A stretch of DNA of 64,000 nucleotides, from assembly GCF_003814875.1 (NCBI RefSeq), contig NZ_RKQF01000001.1, positions 3,224,001 to 3,288,000 of the forward strand, written 5' to 3'. Source of the DNA: Streptomyces sp. Ag109_O5-1 (GTDB taxonomy: Bacteria; Actinomycetota; Actinomycetes; Streptomycetales; Streptomycetaceae). The stretch's first letter is position 1, and every line of letters begins with the position of its first letter. Position numbers and translations under genes: made by a program. Below are positions 37,459 through 47,005 of the stretch, in pieces. The notes under the pieces are model-generated. The model saw nothing but the letters and a program-made list of their open reading frames with translations. It was not told the origin of the DNA and searched no databases.

Positions 37459-38857
37459 ATCGCCACTCCACACCCCGCGACGCCGGGCTGGTCCACCCGA
37501 CAGACCCTGGGTGCGGGGTGACCGGTCCCTGGACCCGGGGGATGAGTTCGCGGGCGACCAGGTCGGCCTGCACCTGTTCGAGGTGCGAGATCTCGTGCTC
37601 CGCGGGGTTGGTGCCCGTCGAGGTCGGGGCGGTCACGCCGGCGAGTGGGTCGTCCGTCCTCGGCGTGGTACGGGTGAGTACCGTGCCGATGCCGGGAGCG
37701 GCGGCATCGCGGGCGGTGAGCGGAGGCAGGTTCCAGCGCTGCTGGACCGTCTTGAGGACGGAGGTGTGATCCAGCAGGGTGGTGCCTTCGGGCACGCGGA
37801 AGACCGTGCCCGGCTCTATGAGCGGGGAGACCAGGACGGTGGGCACCCGTACACCGAAGCGGGTGAAGCCGAAGCCGAACTCCCCGGCCGAACTGTCCGG
37901 CGGCACCGCCCCGTCGGGGGGCGGCACATGGTCGTAGCAGCCGCCGTGCTCGTCGTAGGTGATGATCAGCAGGGTGCTCGCCCAGGTCGGGCCGTCGCGC
38001 AGGGCCCGGTAGACGTCGAGGATGAGCTGTTCACCGAGGGCGACGTCGTAGTTGGGGTGCTGGCTGTTGCCGGTGGAGCTCCAGCTGGGCTCCAGGAAGG
38101 TGAAAGCGGGCAGGGTGCCGCCCGCGGCGGCGGTCCGGAAGTCGGGGAACAGACCGAAGTGCGAGGCCGGCGCGAGCGTTGTGTCTGGGAAGTTCCCGCG
38201 GGTCAGGGGCTGTTTCTCATAGCCGTACACCGCCCAGTCGAGGCCGTGGTCGGAGAGCCGGCCGAAGATGCTGGGGACGGTGAAGGTGTGGGTGCCGTCG
38301 TCCATGTGGCCCTGGCTGGTGCCCGCGCACGCCAACGCCCGGTTCGGCAAGGTCTCGGTCGGCGCCGACGCGAACCAGTGGTCGGCCACCGCGAACCCCC
38401 GCGCCAGACCGGCCAGCACCGGCAGCGCCTGCGGGGTGAAGCAGCCCATGATGTCCGCGGAGGTCGTCCCCGGGTAGATCGGCCGGTGCTGCCGGGCGCG
38501 CAGGACCAGGGTGTCGGCGTAATCGGTGACGAAACCGTCGTTCGTCGGCGCCGAGCCGCCGGGCGTCGCGGTGCCGAACAGCTGCCGGTTGGTGGGCTCG
38601 TAGCCCTCGCCCGGGTCCGCGCCGGGCATGAAGTAGGCGCCCGCCGCGGTGCCGTCGATGCGGAACACCATGACGCTCTTGCCGTTCTCGTCCGGGTTGG
38701 ACTCGGTGCCGGTGAGCCCCTCATACGGCTGCTTCGACGGCGACACGTTGCCTTCGTCGGTGTAGAGCCAGCCGAGCATGTGGTCGAACGAGCGGTTCTC
38801 CAGCATCAGCACCACGATGTGCTCGACGGCCGCCAACTGTCCTGTGTCTTCGGGCAT
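37457..38857 (-). CDS. Phosphoesterase / phospholipase C family protein
   Basis: The product has 466 residues and belongs to the phosphoesterase family of bacterial phospholipases C and AcpA-like acid phosphatases, which hydrolyse phosphodiester or phosphomonoester bonds. The family signature ENRSFDHMLGWL is near the N-terminus and the metal-binding TYDEHGGCYDHVPPP lies near residue 310. I chose the ATG at 38857 because GGAGG lies just upstream; the frame continues upstream without a family match. No signal peptide is visible, in line with many Streptomyces members of this subfamily, so its location is unclear. It is convergent with the giant toxin gene and divergent from the serine protease gene. 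Confidence 0.85.
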   Translation of the reverse strand: MPEDTGQLAAVEHIVVLMLENRSFDHMLGWLYTDEGNVSPSKQPYEGLTGTESNPDENGKSVMVFRIDGTAAGAYFMPGADPGEGYEPTNRQLFGTATPGGSAPTNDGFVTDYADTLVLRARQHRPIYPGTTSADIMGCFTPQALPVLAGLARGFAVADHWFASAPTETLPNRALACAGTSQGHMDDGTHTFTVPSIFGRLSDHGLDWAVYGYEKQPLTRGNFPDTTLAPASHFGLFPDFRTAAAGGTLPAFTFLEPSWSSTGNSQHPNYDVALGEQLILDVYRALRDGPTWASTLLIITYDEHGGCYDHVPPPDGAVPPDSSAGEFGFGFTRFGVRVPTVLVSPLIEPGTVFRVPEGTTLLDHTSVLKTVQQRWNLPPLTARDAAAPGIGTVLTRTTPRTDDPLAGVTAPTSTGTNPAEHEISHLEQVQADLVARELIPRVQGPVTPHPGSVGWTSPASRGVEWR

Positions 38858-39320
38858 TTCATGCCTCCCCGGAGCGCCGCACCGTCGCGGCGGCGTGCTG
38901 ATTCCCCCCGTGCGGCGATCCACAAACCGGCCTTGCCTCGTCTTTTCACTCCTGTGAACCGGAGTTGGCCGAAGGACATCGGGCGTTTCGGCGCCCCCGC
39001 TCCATGGAGCGAGTGGAAACAGCGTCAACCGGCCACCCGAGCAAGCGTGTTGGGTGGGCGGACGTCGAGTGGAGCGGTCATCCTCCGCCGCCACACCACT
39101 GGTCACAGCCCTGTGGTCGCCCCCGGCGTCGCGGTGGGCGTACGCAGGGCGGGCGGCCGGAAAGCCGCCTTGTGGCCGCGGGCGGCACGTCGCAATACTC
39201 GTCGACGTTCCGATCCTGGCATGATCACGCCAGCAAATCAGGCTGGTTCCCATGCCCTCCCCGACCCCTCCGGCCCCGCCTGCCGAGCAGACGGGGCACC
39301 CCCCTCAGGAGGCTCCACAC
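38858..39320. other. Divergent intergenic region, about 460 bp
   Basis: The space between the phosphoesterase and serine protease starts should hold promoters for both. I found no convincing -35/-10 pair and no coding signal; the long frames here are continuations of neighbouring frames. Confidence 0.4.
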
Positions 39321-40388
39321 GTGACGAACCGTCCGACATCCGCCGCCCGCCTCACCCTCGCGGGCACGGCCGCGGCGACCCTCGCCGCCACCGCCGTCCT
39401 GCTGCCCGGCACCGGAGCGGCCACCGCCGCACCCGCCCAGGTGGCCCACCAGGCCAGGGCCGCGGCGACCCTCGCCGCCCGGCTCGGGAACCGCGCCGCC
39501 GGCTCCTACTACGACGCCGCGTCCCGGCGACTCGTGGTCGACATCACCGACGCCTCGGCGGCCCCGCAGGTCCGCGCCACCGGTGCCGTACCGAAGGTCG
39601 TGCACTACTCCACCCCCCAACTGCGCACAGCCGTAGCAGACTTGGCGAAGCAGGCCCGGATCGCCGGCACCGCGTGGGCGATCGACCCCAGGCAGGACAA
39701 GGTCGTGGTCACCGCCGACCCCACGGTCACCGGGGCGAAGCGCACCCGGCTCGACGCCGCGGTCGAGGCGCTCGGCGGCAGAGCCGTCCTGCGCCACACG
39801 GCCTCGCCCTTCAAGCTGAAGATCGCCGGAGGGGACGCCATCTGGGGCAGCTCGGTGCGCTGCTCCCTCGGCTTCAACGTCACCGTGAACGGTGCGCCCT
39901 ACTTCCTCACCGCCGGCCACTGCGGCAACGCCTCCTCGACCTGGTCCGACACCCAGGACGGCTCCGAGGTCGGCCAGACCGTCGACTCCCAGTTCCCCGG
40001 CACCGACTACGCCCTCGTGCAGTACGACGACTCCGGCTCGTCCCCCGCCAGCGAGGTCGACCTGTACGACGGCAGCACCCAGCAGATCACCGGGGCCGCC
40101 GACGCCTACGTAGGCGAGTCGGTCCAGCGCAGCGGCAGCACCAGCGGCCTGCACGGCGGCTCGGTCACCGGCCTCGACGCCACCGTGAACTACTCGGAGG
40201 GCTCGGTCTCCGGCCTGATCGACACGAGCGTGTGCGCCGAGGCCGGCGACAGCGGCGGCGCCCTCTTCGACGGCAGCTCGGCGATCGGACTGACCTCGGG
40301 CGGCAGCGGTGACTGCAGTTCGGGCGGCGAGACGTTCTTCCAGCCGGTGACGGCGGCGCTGAGCGCGGAGGGGGCGACGATCCCGTAG
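39321..40388 (+). CDS. Secreted S1 family serine protease (streptogrisin/alpha-lytic type) with propeptide
   Basis: The 355-residue product starts at a GTG with AGGAGG eight bases upstream; an ATG 69 bp further up lacks such a site. A signal peptide (basic start, hydrophobic LTLAGTAAATLAATAVLL, cleavage after an AxA-type site) is followed by a propeptide of the alpha-lytic protease type (about 45-170). The mature chymotrypsin-fold enzyme has the triad His in TAGHCG, Asp in GTDYALV and Ser in GDSGGAL, with paired Cys around the His and Ser. It is exported and activated by removal of the propeptide. A cUUCGg-type hairpin follows the stop. Confidence 0.93.
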   Translation: MTNRPTSAARLTLAGTAAATLAATAVLLPGTGAATAAPAQVAHQARAAATLAARLGNRAAGSYYDAASRRLVVDITDASAAPQVRATGAVPKVVHYSTPQLRTAVADLAKQARIAGTAWAIDPRQDKVVVTADPTVTGAKRTRLDAAVEALGGRAVLRHTASPFKLKIAGGDAIWGSSVRCSLGFNVTVNGAPYFLTAGHCGNASSTWSDTQDGSEVGQTVDSQFPGTDYALVQYDDSGSSPASEVDLYDGSTQQITGAADAYVGESVQRSGSTSGLHGGSVTGLDATVNYSEGSVSGLIDTSVCAEAGDSGGALFDGSSAIGLTSGGSGDCSSGGETFFQPVTAALSAEGATIP

Positions 40389-40412
40389 GCCACCGGAACC
40401 GCCAAGGGCGGT

Positions 40413-40430
40413 CGCTCACTTCGGTGAGCG
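40413..40430 (+). terminator. Hairpin terminator with TTCG tetraloop after the serine protease gene
   Basis: A 7-bp perfect stem (CGCTCAC/GTGAGCG) closed by the stable TTCG tetraloop begins 25 bp after the protease stop. The flanking bases extend the pairing imperfectly. Confidence 0.7.
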
Positions 40431-40565
40431 GCTGCCCGCCGTCCAACTGCCGCTTCAGCGCGGGGATTCAGGGTGAGGACGGCAACTTGTTACCCGGGCG
40501 TAGCGGATGTCCATCCGTCCCCTCTAGGCTCTGCGCGACCACCGAGCACCATGAAGGGATCTGGC

Positions 40566-41633
40566 ATGCTCATGATCCGCCGAAGAATCCGGGCCGCACT
40601 TCTGACGGCCTCGGCCCTGCTGCTCGGTGCGGTGGCGATGCCCGCCGCACACGCCGACGACGTCGGCGGGCAGACGCTGGCCGGGGTCTCCGGCACGGGC
40701 ATCCACAACACGTACGACGACAAGTCCACGTACACCTACCTGGCCGACGCCCTGGACACCGGCACCTCCCTGGTCGAACTCGACACCTGGCACAACGTGT
40801 TCACCGGCAAGTGGAACGTGAGCCACAGCAACCCGCTGGGCAGTGACAACAACTGCGTGCAGGCGAGCACGGCCGCCGACCTGTACACCGGCGACCGCAA
40901 CCAGAACCTCGACAGCTGCCTCGACGACATCCGGATCTGGCTCCAGGCCCACCCCACGAGCCACCCGGTCATGGTCAAGATCGAGATGAAGAACGGGTTC
41001 TACAGCACCCTCGGCATGACGCCGACCACGTTCGACAGCTACGTCAAGACGCACCTCGGCAGCGTTCTCTACACACCCGCCGACCTGCTCATCAAGAGCG
41101 ACGGCTCGAAGTACGCGGATCTCGACACCGCCGCAAAGGCGAACAACTGGGCGAGCTACGGCTCGCTCGCCGGCCACGCGATCGTGGAGATCATCCCCGG
41201 CACCTTCGAGCAGGCCGTCAGCCCCGCCTCCTCGTGGTCGGACGTGGTCTACGCCCAGCACCTCAAGGACCTCGCCGCCGCGGGGAACATCAGCCAGGCG
41301 GCGGTCTTCCCGAGCGTCCTCGGCGCCCAGGCCGTCGACCCGCGCTCCCGCTACAGCGACACCACGCTGCGCCCCTGGTTCGTGGTGTTCGACGCCGACG
41401 CGGGCGCCTGGGTCGGCGACGGCAACACCGAGTGGTACAACACCAACCACTATCTGACGGTCGTCACCGACGCCTACGACGTCTCGCCCGCGCTCAGTTC
41501 CTCCGCGCCCTCACTGGCCGACGCCCAGGCCCGGGTCGCCCTGCTCGCCGCCGACGGGGCCTCGTACATCTCCTCGGACTGGATCACCGCCCCGGCCGAC
41601 GGCGTCCTCAGCGACGTACTGCCCCGTGGCTGA
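40566..41633 (+). CDS. Secreted phosphatidylinositol-specific phospholipase C-like enzyme
   Basis: The 355-residue protein has a signal peptide (RRRIRAALLTASALLLGAVA, cleavage after AHA). The mature part resembles bacterial PI-PLC X-domain enzymes of the calcium-dependent type. It shows IHNTYDD with the first catalytic His, SLVELDTW with acidic metal ligands, and WNVSHSN with the second His. Such enzymes cleave phosphoinositides or related glycerophosphodiesters. The ATG at 40566 has AAGGGA upstream; two other in-frame ATGs lie 15 bp up and 6 bp down. The stop overlaps the next gene by 8 bp, so this enzyme and the mannosidase are co-expressed. Confidence 0.85.
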   Translation: MLMIRRRIRAALLTASALLLGAVAMPAAHADDVGGQTLAGVSGTGIHNTYDDKSTYTYLADALDTGTSLVELDTWHNVFTGKWNVSHSNPLGSDNNCVQASTAADLYTGDRNQNLDSCLDDIRIWLQAHPTSHPVMVKIEMKNGFYSTLGMTPTTFDSYVKTHLGSVLYTPADLLIKSDGSKYADLDTAAKANNWASYGSLAGHAIVEIIPGTFEQAVSPASSWSDVVYAQHLKDLAAAGNISQAAVFPSVLGAQAVDPRSRYSDTTLRPWFVVFDADAGAWVGDGNTEWYNTNHYLTVVTDAYDVSPALSSSAPSLADAQARVALLAADGASYISSDWITAPADGVLSDVLPRG

Positions 41634-44298
41634 CGCCCGGCGCCCGCACGCGCTCCTGCGTGTCCTCACCACGGGTGCCGCGGCCCTCGCGCTCGCCGTG
41701 TCCGGCCAACTGGCCGGCACGGCGGGGGCGGTGGCAGCGGCCGACCCCGTGTCGCTGGTCAACCCGTACATCGGCACCGGCGGCAACGGCGACTTCAGCG
41801 CCGGGAACACCTTCCCGGGCGCCGACGTGCCGCACGGCATGCTCCAGTGGTCGCCCGACACCTCGTCACGCCCCAAGGGCGGCGGCTACAACTACTCCGA
41901 CTCGGCCGTCTCGGGCTTCAGCCTCACCCATGTCTCCGGCGTCGGCTGCGACGCGGCCGGGGACCTGCCGATCCTGCCCGTGGTCGGTTCGCTCGGCTCG
42001 GACCCCGCCTCGACGACCGAGTCCTTCGCGCACTCCGCCGAGACGGCGTCGCCCGGCTCCTACTCCGTCGGCCTGGGCAACAGCACCAGCGTCGCGCTGA
42101 CCACCAGCACGCGTGCCGGCATCGGCCGGTTCACCTTCCCGTCCTCCACGCAGGCGAGCCTGCTCCTCAAGGTGCAGGACACCCAGACGCCGTACGCCTC
42201 CTCGACGCTCGGCCTGTCCGGCGGCAACGCGGTGACGGGGTCGATCACCAGCACCGGCTTCTGCGAGGACACCACCCCGGTCACGCTCTACTACGCGATC
42301 ACCTTCGACCACCCCTTCACCGCCACCGGCACCTTCACCGGCGGCGAGTACCTGACGTTCGACACCACGAGCAGCAGGACGGTGGAGGCCCGGGTCGGCA
42401 TCTCCTACACCTCGGTGGCGGAGGCCGTGGCCAACCGGGACGCCGAGGTGACCGGGAAGACCTTCGCGGCCGTCAAGTCGGCGGCCGCGTCGGCATGGAG
42501 CGCCGAGCTGTCGAAGATCGCCGTCACCGGCGGCACCCCGGACCAGCAGAACGTCTTCTACACCGCGCTCTACCATGCCTCGCTCTTCCCCGCCGTCATC
42601 AGCGACGCGGACGGCTCCTACCGGGGCTTCGACGGCGCCGTGCACACGGTGGGCAGCGGCCACGCGGCGAAGTACGCCGACTTCTCCACCTGGGACACCT
42701 ACCGCTCACAGGCCCAACTCACCGCGCTGCTCGACCCGTCGGCCGCGTCCGACATGGCACAGTCGGTGGTCGACGACTACCAGCAGGGCGGCACGCTGAC
42801 CAAGTGGGGCATGGAGACCGCCGAGACCCACATCATGGTGGGCGACTCCGCCGTACCGCTGCTCGCCGGCTATTACGCCTTCGGCGCGCGGAACTTCGAC
42901 ACGTCGACGGCCCTGACCGCCATGGTCAAGGAGCAGACGACGGACACGGACGTCACCCCCGGCGTGACCTACCTGGACTCCTTCGGCTACCTGCCCACCA
43001 ACTCGCTCTACGGCTGCTGCCACGAGTACGCCACGACGTCCACCCAACTCGAGTACGACACCGACGACTTCGCGCTCTCGGCGTTCGCGGGCGCGCTCGG
43101 CGACACCGCCACGCAGAAGAAGTTCCAGGACCGGGCGCAGGACTGGGAGAACATCTACAACCCGTCCTCCGGCTACATCCAGCCCCAGCACTCCAACGGC
43201 CGCTGGATGGACGGCTTCAACGCAAAACTGATCACCGGCACCTCGTCCAACGACTTCGCCGAGGGCGACGCCTTCACCTACACCCCGATGATCCCCTTCA
43301 ACCTCGCCGAGCTGGCGTCCCTGGAGGGCGGCACCTCGTCACTGGCGTCGTACCTGGACCGCGTGCTCGGCGGCTACCAGGGCCTGGGCAGTGTCATCGG
43401 CACCCAGTCCAACATGGGCAACGAGCCCAGCATCGGCCTGCCTTGGGAGTACGACTGGCTCGGGGAGCCGTACAGGACGCAGTCCACCGTGCGGGCGGTC
43501 CAGGACCAGCTGTGGACCGACACGGCGGGCGGGCTGCCCGGCAACGACGACCTCGGCGAGATGAGCGCCTGGTACGTGTGGTCCGCCCTCGGCCTCTACC
43601 CGGAGATCCCGGGCACCGCCGACCTGGCCCTCGGCAGCCCGATGTTCACCTCGGCGGTCGTCACGACGGGCAGCGGACACACGCTCACCGTCAACGCCCC
43701 GGCGGCGGTGGACGGTTCGCCGTACGTCCAGTCGCTGAGCCTCAACGGCGGCTCCTGGAACAAGGCGTACGTACCGGCCTCGTATCTCAACAGCTCCGCA
43801 CAGCTGGACTTCACCCTCTCCTCGTCCGCCAACACCTCGTGGGCGGCGGCCGGTTCCGCTGCTCCGCCGTCCTACGACGGCACCCCGGGCACCGGCGTGG
43901 CACAGCCCAGCGGCACGCTCACCGAGACCGCCACCGGCAAGTGTGCCGACGACGCCGGCTCGGGCACCTCGAACGGCACCGCCATCCAGATCTACACCTG
44001 CAACGGCACCACCGCGCAGACCTGGAAGGTCGTCCCGGACGGCACCCTCCAGGTGCTCGACGACTGCATGGACGTGACGGGCGGCGCGACCGCCTCCGGC
44101 ACGAAGGTCCAACTGCACACCTGCAACGGCACCCAGGCTGAGCAGTGGCAGGCGAACTCGTCCGGTGAGATCGTCAACCCGGTCTCCGGCCTCTGCCTCA
44201 CCGATGCGAGCAACGGTGCCACCGACAAGACCCGACTGACCATCGCCACCTGCACGGGCAGCATCGGCCAGCGCTGGACGGTTCCGTCGTCCGGCTGA
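41626..44298 (+). CDS. Secreted GH92 alpha-mannosidase with C-terminal ricin-type lectin domain
   Basis: This 890-residue enzyme has a signal peptide ending near AVAAADP and a long GH92 domain (about 40-735). It carries family landmarks GGNGDFSAGNTFPGADVPHG, SGFSLTHVSGVGC and GNDDLGEMSAWYVWSALG. GH92 enzymes are calcium-dependent exo-alpha-mannosidases that act on N-glycan or yeast mannan linkages. The last 130 residues form a ricin-B/CBM13 carbohydrate-binding domain with three QxW-type repeats (AQTWKV, AEQWQA, GQRWTV). The GTG start overlaps the upstream stop by 8 bp. Together with the phospholipase-like gene it suggests attack on fungal or other eukaryotic surface material. Confidence 0.93.
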   Translation: MADARRPHALLRVLTTGAAALALAVSGQLAGTAGAVAAADPVSLVNPYIGTGGNGDFSAGNTFPGADVPHGMLQWSPDTSSRPKGGGYNYSDSAVSGFSLTHVSGVGCDAAGDLPILPVVGSLGSDPASTTESFAHSAETASPGSYSVGLGNSTSVALTTSTRAGIGRFTFPSSTQASLLLKVQDTQTPYASSTLGLSGGNAVTGSITSTGFCEDTTPVTLYYAITFDHPFTATGTFTGGEYLTFDTTSSRTVEARVGISYTSVAEAVANRDAEVTGKTFAAVKSAAASAWSAELSKIAVTGGTPDQQNVFYTALYHASLFPAVISDADGSYRGFDGAVHTVGSGHAAKYADFSTWDTYRSQAQLTALLDPSAASDMAQSVVDDYQQGGTLTKWGMETAETHIMVGDSAVPLLAGYYAFGARNFDTSTALTAMVKEQTTDTDVTPGVTYLDSFGYLPTNSLYGCCHEYATTSTQLEYDTDDFALSAFAGALGDTATQKKFQDRAQDWENIYNPSSGYIQPQHSNGRWMDGFNAKLITGTSSNDFAEGDAFTYTPMIPFNLAELASLEGGTSSLASYLDRVLGGYQGLGSVIGTQSNMGNEPSIGLPWEYDWLGEPYRTQSTVRAVQDQLWTDTAGGLPGNDDLGEMSAWYVWSALGLYPEIPGTADLALGSPMFTSAVVTTGSGHTLTVNAPAAVDGSPYVQSLSLNGGSWNKAYVPASYLNSSAQLDFTLSSSANTSWAAAGSAAPPSYDGTPGTGVAQPSGTLTETATGKCADDAGSGTSNGTAIQIYTCNGTTAQTWKVVPDGTLQVLDDCMDVTGGATASGTKVQLHTCNGTQAEQWQANSSGEIVNPVSGLCLTDASNGATDKTRLTIATCTGSIGQRWTVPSSG

Positions 44299-44408
44299 CG
44301 CACGGTGAAGAAGTGTCAAAAGAACACCCGTCGTGGTGTCAGCGGTTCCGGCGTTGTGCTGCGATGGCCGACGTCGGAACCGCTGCCGCTCGGGCCGAAA
44401 GGTTTGTC

Positions 44409-45743
44409 ATGACCACATCCTTAAGAGGCCGTGCCCTGCTCACCTCGGGAGCCGCCGCCCTGGGGGCCCTCACCCTCGCCCTCCTCCCCGGCTCGGGCGC
44501 ATCCGGTACGACCCCCGCCGCATCGGCGGCCTCCACCCGCACCGTACGCTCCCCGCAGGAGATCCTCGGCGAGCAACCGCAGGCCCTCAACCCGGTGTTC
44601 AGCAGCCCGGTGAGCACCAGCGAGTGCCGCAAGCAGATCAACCGGGGCTGCTACTCGCCCGTCCAGTACGACAAGGCGTACGACCTCTCGCCCCTGTACG
44701 CCGAGGGCATCACCGGCAGGGGTCGCACGATCGTCATCACGGACTCCTTCGGCTCCCCGACCATCCAGCACGACCTGGAGGTCTTCGACAAGCAGTGGGG
44801 CCTGCCCGACACCCAGGTGGACGTCGTCAAGTGGGGCGACGTGCCCGCCTTCGACTACACCGACCCGGACCAGAACGGCTGGGCCGACGAGACCACCCTC
44901 GACGTCGAGGCCGCCCACGCGGTGGCGCCCGGCGCGCGCATCGTCCTGGTCGAGACCGGCGTCTCCGAGACCGAGGGCCCGGTCGGCATCCCCGAGATGC
45001 AGAGCGCCGTCAACCACCTCGTGAACGAGGGCAAGGGCGACGTCGTCTCCATGAGCTGGGCCACCAGCGAGGCCCGCTTCCCCGGCTTCGACCTCGGCGA
45101 CTACACCAGCCTCACGACCCTGCGCTACGGCTTCTCGGCAGCGGCCCGCCACGGCGTCACCCTCACCGCCAGCTCCGGTGACGGCGGCGGCCACGCAGGC
45201 CGCGTCGACGCGGCCTGGCCCGCCGGCGACCCCCTGGTCACCGCGATCGGCGGCACCGAGCTCTACCTGGACGACGCGGGCAACCGCCTGAAGCCGGACG
45301 CGGCCTGGTCGGGCAGCGGCGGCGACTACTCCAAGGTCTTCTCCCGCCCGGCGTACCAGGACCCGGTCCGCTCCGTCGTCGGCGAGCACCGCGGCACCCC
45401 CGACATCAGCATGGCGGCCTCCCCGGACGGCGCCCTGTGGCTGTACTCCAGCTACGACCCGACCCGCACCGGCTGGACCGCCGGCGGCAACGGCACCAGC
45501 GAGTCGTCACCACTGTTCGCGGGCGTCGTCGCCCTCGCCGACCAGCTCGCGGGCCACCGCCTGGGCCAGGTCGACCGCCTGCTGTACCGGCTCTACGGCC
45601 GCCCTGACACCGGCCTGGTGGATGTCACCACCGGCAACACGGGAGCCAACGGCTTTGCCGCGGGCCCTGGTTACGACCAGGCGACGGGTCTCGGCACGGT
45701 CGACGCCACGAAGCTCGTCCACACTCTGGCCGAGCGCCGCTGA
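44409..45743 (+). CDS. Secreted S53 family peptidase (sedolisin-like)
   Basis: The 444-residue product starts at an ATG with GAAAGG upstream and carries a signal peptide (LRGRALLTSGAAALGALTLALL). S53 peptidases are subtilisin-fold serine peptidases with a Ser-Glu-Asp triad. Here Glu and Asp are in DETTLDVEAAHAVAPGA, four residues apart, and the Ser is in GNGTSESSPLFAG. The usual long S53 prodomain is absent or very short, so activation may differ from classical sedolisins. A longer reading from an ATG at 44313 is possible but lacks a good ribosome binding site and would bury the signal peptide. Confidence 0.85.
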   Translation: MTTSLRGRALLTSGAAALGALTLALLPGSGASGTTPAASAASTRTVRSPQEILGEQPQALNPVFSSPVSTSECRKQINRGCYSPVQYDKAYDLSPLYAEGITGRGRTIVITDSFGSPTIQHDLEVFDKQWGLPDTQVDVVKWGDVPAFDYTDPDQNGWADETTLDVEAAHAVAPGARIVLVETGVSETEGPVGIPEMQSAVNHLVNEGKGDVVSMSWATSEARFPGFDLGDYTSLTTLRYGFSAAARHGVTLTASSGDGGGHAGRVDAAWPAGDPLVTAIGGTELYLDDAGNRLKPDAAWSGSGGDYSKVFSRPAYQDPVRSVVGEHRGTPDISMAASPDGALWLYSSYDPTRTGWTAGGNGTSESSPLFAGVVALADQLAGHRLGQVDRLLYRLYGRPDTGLVDVTTGNTGANGFAAGPGYDQATGLGTVDATKLVHTLAERR

Positions 45744-45746
45744 CCC

Positions 45747-45990
45747 CGACGTCTGCACAAGTCCCCTCAGAAGACCCGCTACACCCGGCTGACCGCCCAC
45801 CGTGGCCCACTCAAAGCCCTGGCCGTCGCCGAGCACTCGATCACCACCGCGCTCAACCAGCTCAGCTGCACCGTCACCCTCAACGCCATCGGCGGCACAG
45901 CCCGACCATCCACAGACCAGGCACCCGTCGGCCGCTACGACCACCGGGCACCCAGCTCCGCCCAAACCGTCCCTGAACTGGACTTGTTTA
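45747..45990 (+). pseudogene. Possible transposase or gene remnant
   Basis: In the frame running from 45747, a start-less segment reads SPQKTRYTRLTAHRGPLKAL and then a helical AVAEHSITTALNQL stretch, which looks like a real protein fragment, perhaps the C-terminus of a transposase. It has no start codon and runs into unrelated sequence. I cannot name the family with confidence. Confidence 0.3.
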
Positions 45991-46710
45991 CACGTCAGAA
46001 GCCCTTCGCGGTGGGTTCGAGGATCGCCACGCACACTCGACCAGCAGGCGCACGGCCTTCTCGTCGTCCCACCAGGATCCCGAAGCTGGCGTCCAGGCGA
46101 GTGGTTCCGGAAAAGCCGTGGAGTTGGTCACCGGCACGTAGAGGTAGTCCATCAGGGTGGGCACCCAGTCGGATGCCTTGCTGGAGCCGTCGGAGACCTC
46201 TTGAACGGCGTCGTCGTTGTCGTCCTGCGAAAATCGGAAGTCCGCCAATGGCAGTTCCTCACGAGGCACTTGGGTCCGGCTGACCGGGCCGCCACGGTCC
46301 AGCTCCCAATAGGCCAGACCGAAGACGATGACGTTGGTGAGCCAGATCTGCAACGAGGCCACCAACAGCTCCTGGCCGTCCTTCACCTCGGCGGACACCA
46401 GCTCATGGACCAGGGGTGCCCAGCGCGAGGAGGTTGCTCGCCGCGATCACCGCCACGAGCGTCAGCGACAGGACACGGAAGGCCCGCGTCTGTCGAGTCA
46501 GCCGTCGAGGGTTGATCGCTACGAGGGACACGAGCAGCACACACTCCAGAGCGGGCAGTACGTAGCGGAGGGGGTGATCAGGAGCTGCTGGGGCAGGAGC
46601 AGGTACAGCGCGATGGCGACGAGTGTCACTGCCACACCTGGTAGTCGAGCCTCTCCGCGGCGCTCGTGCCGCGGATGTCTGTGACGGGCTTCTTCACGCG
46701 CTCGCGACAT
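45988..46710 (-). pseudogene. Frameshifted conserved actinobacterial membrane protein
   Basis: From an ATG at 46710 the frame reads ARLPGVAVTLVAIALYLLLPQ and then breaks. The continuation VLPALECVLLVSLVAINPRR lies in another frame from about 46580, followed by IWLTNVIVFGLAYWELDRGG and a DWVPTLMDYLYVPVTNSTAF segment. These are landmarks of a widespread integral membrane protein of unknown function with four or five helices. The expected last helices after TAF are missing or scrambled. There is thus at least one frameshift near 46580 and a damaged 3' end near 46100. The protein is likely dead unless the sequence has errors. Confidence 0.55.
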
Positions 46711-47005
46711 GACTGGTCCTCCACCTTGTCCCCACCTGGGCATGTAATGCGGCTCGTCCGGATCACTGTGCGCGTCGCAGGGGCCGGGCGCGGCGACGCT
46801 TCCACGGTCGGGCCCTCCCTGGTGACTACGGGGTCCGCCATGTGCGGACGGACGACCGGCGCCTAACGGGGGCTGAATCCCTGCGCCGGCAGCCCGCGTC
46901 TCCGGAGCCCCGGGGCCAAGCGGAGGCGGAGGGTGTTCATGATCCGGCTGCGGGCGCGGGGACCTGGCCGAAGTGAACGTCGAAGGTATCGCTGCACCAT
47001 GAAGG

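Noticed and set aside
38858..39253. N-terminal extension of the phosphoesterase frame
   Set aside because: The ATG at 38857 has GGAGG upstream and begins just before the family core; the extension is Arg/Pro-rich with no signal peptide.
37511..40312. A 933-codon plus-strand open frame across the phospholipase C gene
   Set aside because: It is antisense to the phosphoesterase gene and then runs out of frame through the serine protease. Composition is Arg/Gly/Pro-rich without any family motif, as expected from third-position GC bias.
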